Positions 5,016-6,216 of a stretch of DNA of 6,216 bases are shown in pieces (the first letter of the stretch is position 1; each line of letters begins with the position of its first letter). The notes under the pieces were generated by a model. That model was not told where the DNA came from, made no database searches, and saw nothing but the letters and a program-made list of their open reading frames with translations. The stretch covers positions 1-6,216 of the forward strand of contig DOHN01000071.1 of NCBI GenBank assembly GCA_003535195.1, in the 5' to 3' direction. The position numbers and the translations under genes were made by a program. The stretch comes from Ruminiclostridium sp. (GTDB lineage: Bacteria; Bacillota; Clostridia; DSM-8532).

Positions 5016-6216
5016 TTATAGGTAGTGGGGTGTCTTAGGTGTCAGAACTTCGCTTCCTGTTTCCGTAATCAGCACCATGTCCTCGATGTTGAAGCCGTTG
5101 AAATCACGAATATAACAGGGAACCTCCATGGCAAGGATCATCCCCGCCTCCAAAAGGCGCTCCGAGCTTTCAGTGATATATGGGTCTTCCGCGGTGGCGG
5201 GGCCCATGCTGATGCTGTGCCCGCAGTGGCCGCGTCGGTAGCAGGGATACTGTTCTTTCACATAACTGTAACCGATCTGAAACAGCTCCTTGATGGGCAG
5301 GCCGGGCTTGGCGGCCGCGATCATCCGCCGCTGGCCCTCGTAGAGCCGGTCCTTTAAGCGGAACAGCTCAGGATTGGCGTCCTTCATCACCCAGGCGCGG
5401 GAGGTATCCGTCGTGTAGAAATCAAATTCGGCATTGACACCTGCGTCGTATTTCACGACATGGTCGCTGCGGATGATGCCATCCCCGGGCAGGCAGAGCC
5501 GCGCTCCGGAACTGCCTGTGGAAAACATGGACCAGGAGCTCGGCGCGCAGAACCCGGAAGAGATGACGGACCTCCGGAAGCAGTCGACTAGATCTTTTTC
5601 GCTGACGCCCGGCTGTACGATGCGGCTGACTTCATAGAACCCTTGGTCCGCAACGCAGCAGAGCGTACGGAACATCTGGATTTCATCCGGCATCTTGACG
5701 CTTCTGGCGCGGACAAATAGATCGGAGATGTTGACGAACTTCGCTTCTGGGAATGCTTCCCGGAGCATCTGGAAATACCCCACGTTCAGGTAGTCCAGCT
5801 CTATCCCAATCACCCGATTCGCCAGGTTCATACCGCGCACAAGCCGCTTTAGCAGATCATCGGACGAGAGCATGGAATGGTGCGGTTCGGGGGAACGGGC
5901 GCCTGTGATCTCGTCCCAGCTGCAGGAGCCCACCCATGTGTCGTAGGGATGCACTTTAAAATTACCGGCGACGGTTCCCAGCGCCGCACGCTGGTCCTCC
6001 AGCTTTTTCTCGAATGTAGGAGCCTCAAAATCCATGGTTGCAAGTTGGGTTGGCACATCATTTTCCGAGGATACCACCATTACCGAAAAGCCGGGCTGGC
6101 GGGAAACGGTGTGTTGGTGGCCAGCAAAGCCCGCAACGTAGTGGAAGTTTTCGGGGGAAAGGACAAGTGCGCCATCAATGCCCTCTTCCCGTAACATGGA
6201 CTTGACGCGTTGCTCC
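5016..6216 (-). CDS. M24 family metallopeptidase (creatinase/Xaa-Pro peptidase-like), partial
   Basis: Runs from the right edge to a TAA at 5016-5018. The internal ATG at 6197 is probably not the start: the frame stays open to the edge and gives EQRVKS before MLREEGIDGALVLSPENFHY, and homologues have RI..LR..M.E.GIDALL here. Numbering from that Met, residues 1-160 form the creatinase N-domain and 170-393 the pita-bread catalytic domain. All five metal ligands are present: D251 (KYDAG), D264 (TTDTSR), H327 (GHSIS), E358 (AMEVP) and E372 (NIEDMV). The usual second motif HE.P reads A336-E337-D338-P, so the accessory His is missing and the substrate may not be a typical Xaa-Pro peptide. Its base composition is visibly richer in G+C than all genes to its left. 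Likely a cytoplasmic peptidase or amidinohydrolase-like enzyme. Confidence 0.88.
   Translation of the reverse strand, partial: EQRVKSMLREEGIDGALVLSPENFHYVAGFAGHQHTVSRQPGFSVMVVSSENDVPTQLATMDFEAPTFEKKLEDQRAALGTVAGNFKVHPYDTWVGSCSWDEITGARSPEPHHSMLSSDDLLKRLVRGMNLANRVIGIELDYLNVGYFQMLREAFPEAKFVNISDLFVRARSVKMPDEIQMFRTLCCVADQGFYEVSRIVQPGVSEKDLVDCFRRSVISSGFCAPSSWSMFSTGSSGARLCLPGDGIIRSDHVVKYDAGVNAEFDFYTTDTSRAWVMKDANPELFRLKDRLYEGQRRMIAAAKPGLPIKELFQIGYSYVKEQYPCYRRGHCGHSISMGPATAEDPYITESSERLLEAGMILAMEVPCYIRDFNGFNIEDMVLITETGSEVLTPKTPHYL

Noticed and set aside
5025..6194. Plus-strand and other-frame minus-strand frames inside the M24 gene
   Set aside because: These are shadows of a GC-rich gene with clear catalytic motifs in the other frame.
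1..6216. CRISPR array, tRNA or rRNA gene
   Set aside because: No regularly spaced repeats and no tRNA- or rRNA-like conserved segments were seen on reading either strand.

Overview
The window looks like a chromosomal segment of a low-GC Firmicute, most likely a member of the Clostridia. The signs are strong GGAGG-type ribosome binding sites, AT-rich spacers, the style of the lipoprotein, CPBP and uracil-glycosylase genes, and fragments of IS66-type and large serine recombinase elements common in that group. The species cannot be named from this sequence.

Layout, left to right. (1) Positions 148-1263 encode an exported lipoprotein with a TolB/WD40-like beta-propeller, followed by a clear intrinsic terminator near 1361-1393. 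(2) Positions 1447-3178 are a graveyard of broken genes, all on the + strand: the catalytic N-terminus of a serine recombinase, a RhuM-family gene with an internal frame-breaking deletion, a scrap of a GyrI-like ligand-binding domain, the N-terminus of an IS66 transposase, and the C-terminus of a C39-like cysteine peptidase. Between them lie a long hairpin ending in seven T and two related terminator-like sequences. (3) Two intact-looking genes follow: a CPBP-family intramembrane protease (3206-3937, GTG start) and a uracil-DNA glycosylase superfamily protein (4163-4744). (4) A two-way terminator at 4957-4994 separates these from a minus-strand M24 (creatinase / Xaa-Pro peptidase-like) gene that runs off the right edge. 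By hand count of a few lines, this gene is much richer in G+C (about 53-72% per line) than the rest (about 35-37% per line).

I see no operon and no evidence that the genes work together as one system. The intact genes are spaced as single units, and the convergent pair at the right end shares a terminator. The main interest is the density of recognisable, partly fused gene fragments, which suggests repeated insertion and deletion at one spot. Two enzyme variants also stand out: the glycosylase lacks one of the four expected iron-sulfur cysteines, and the M24 protein keeps all five metal ligands but lacks the usual HE motif. I did not find a convincing undescribed system.
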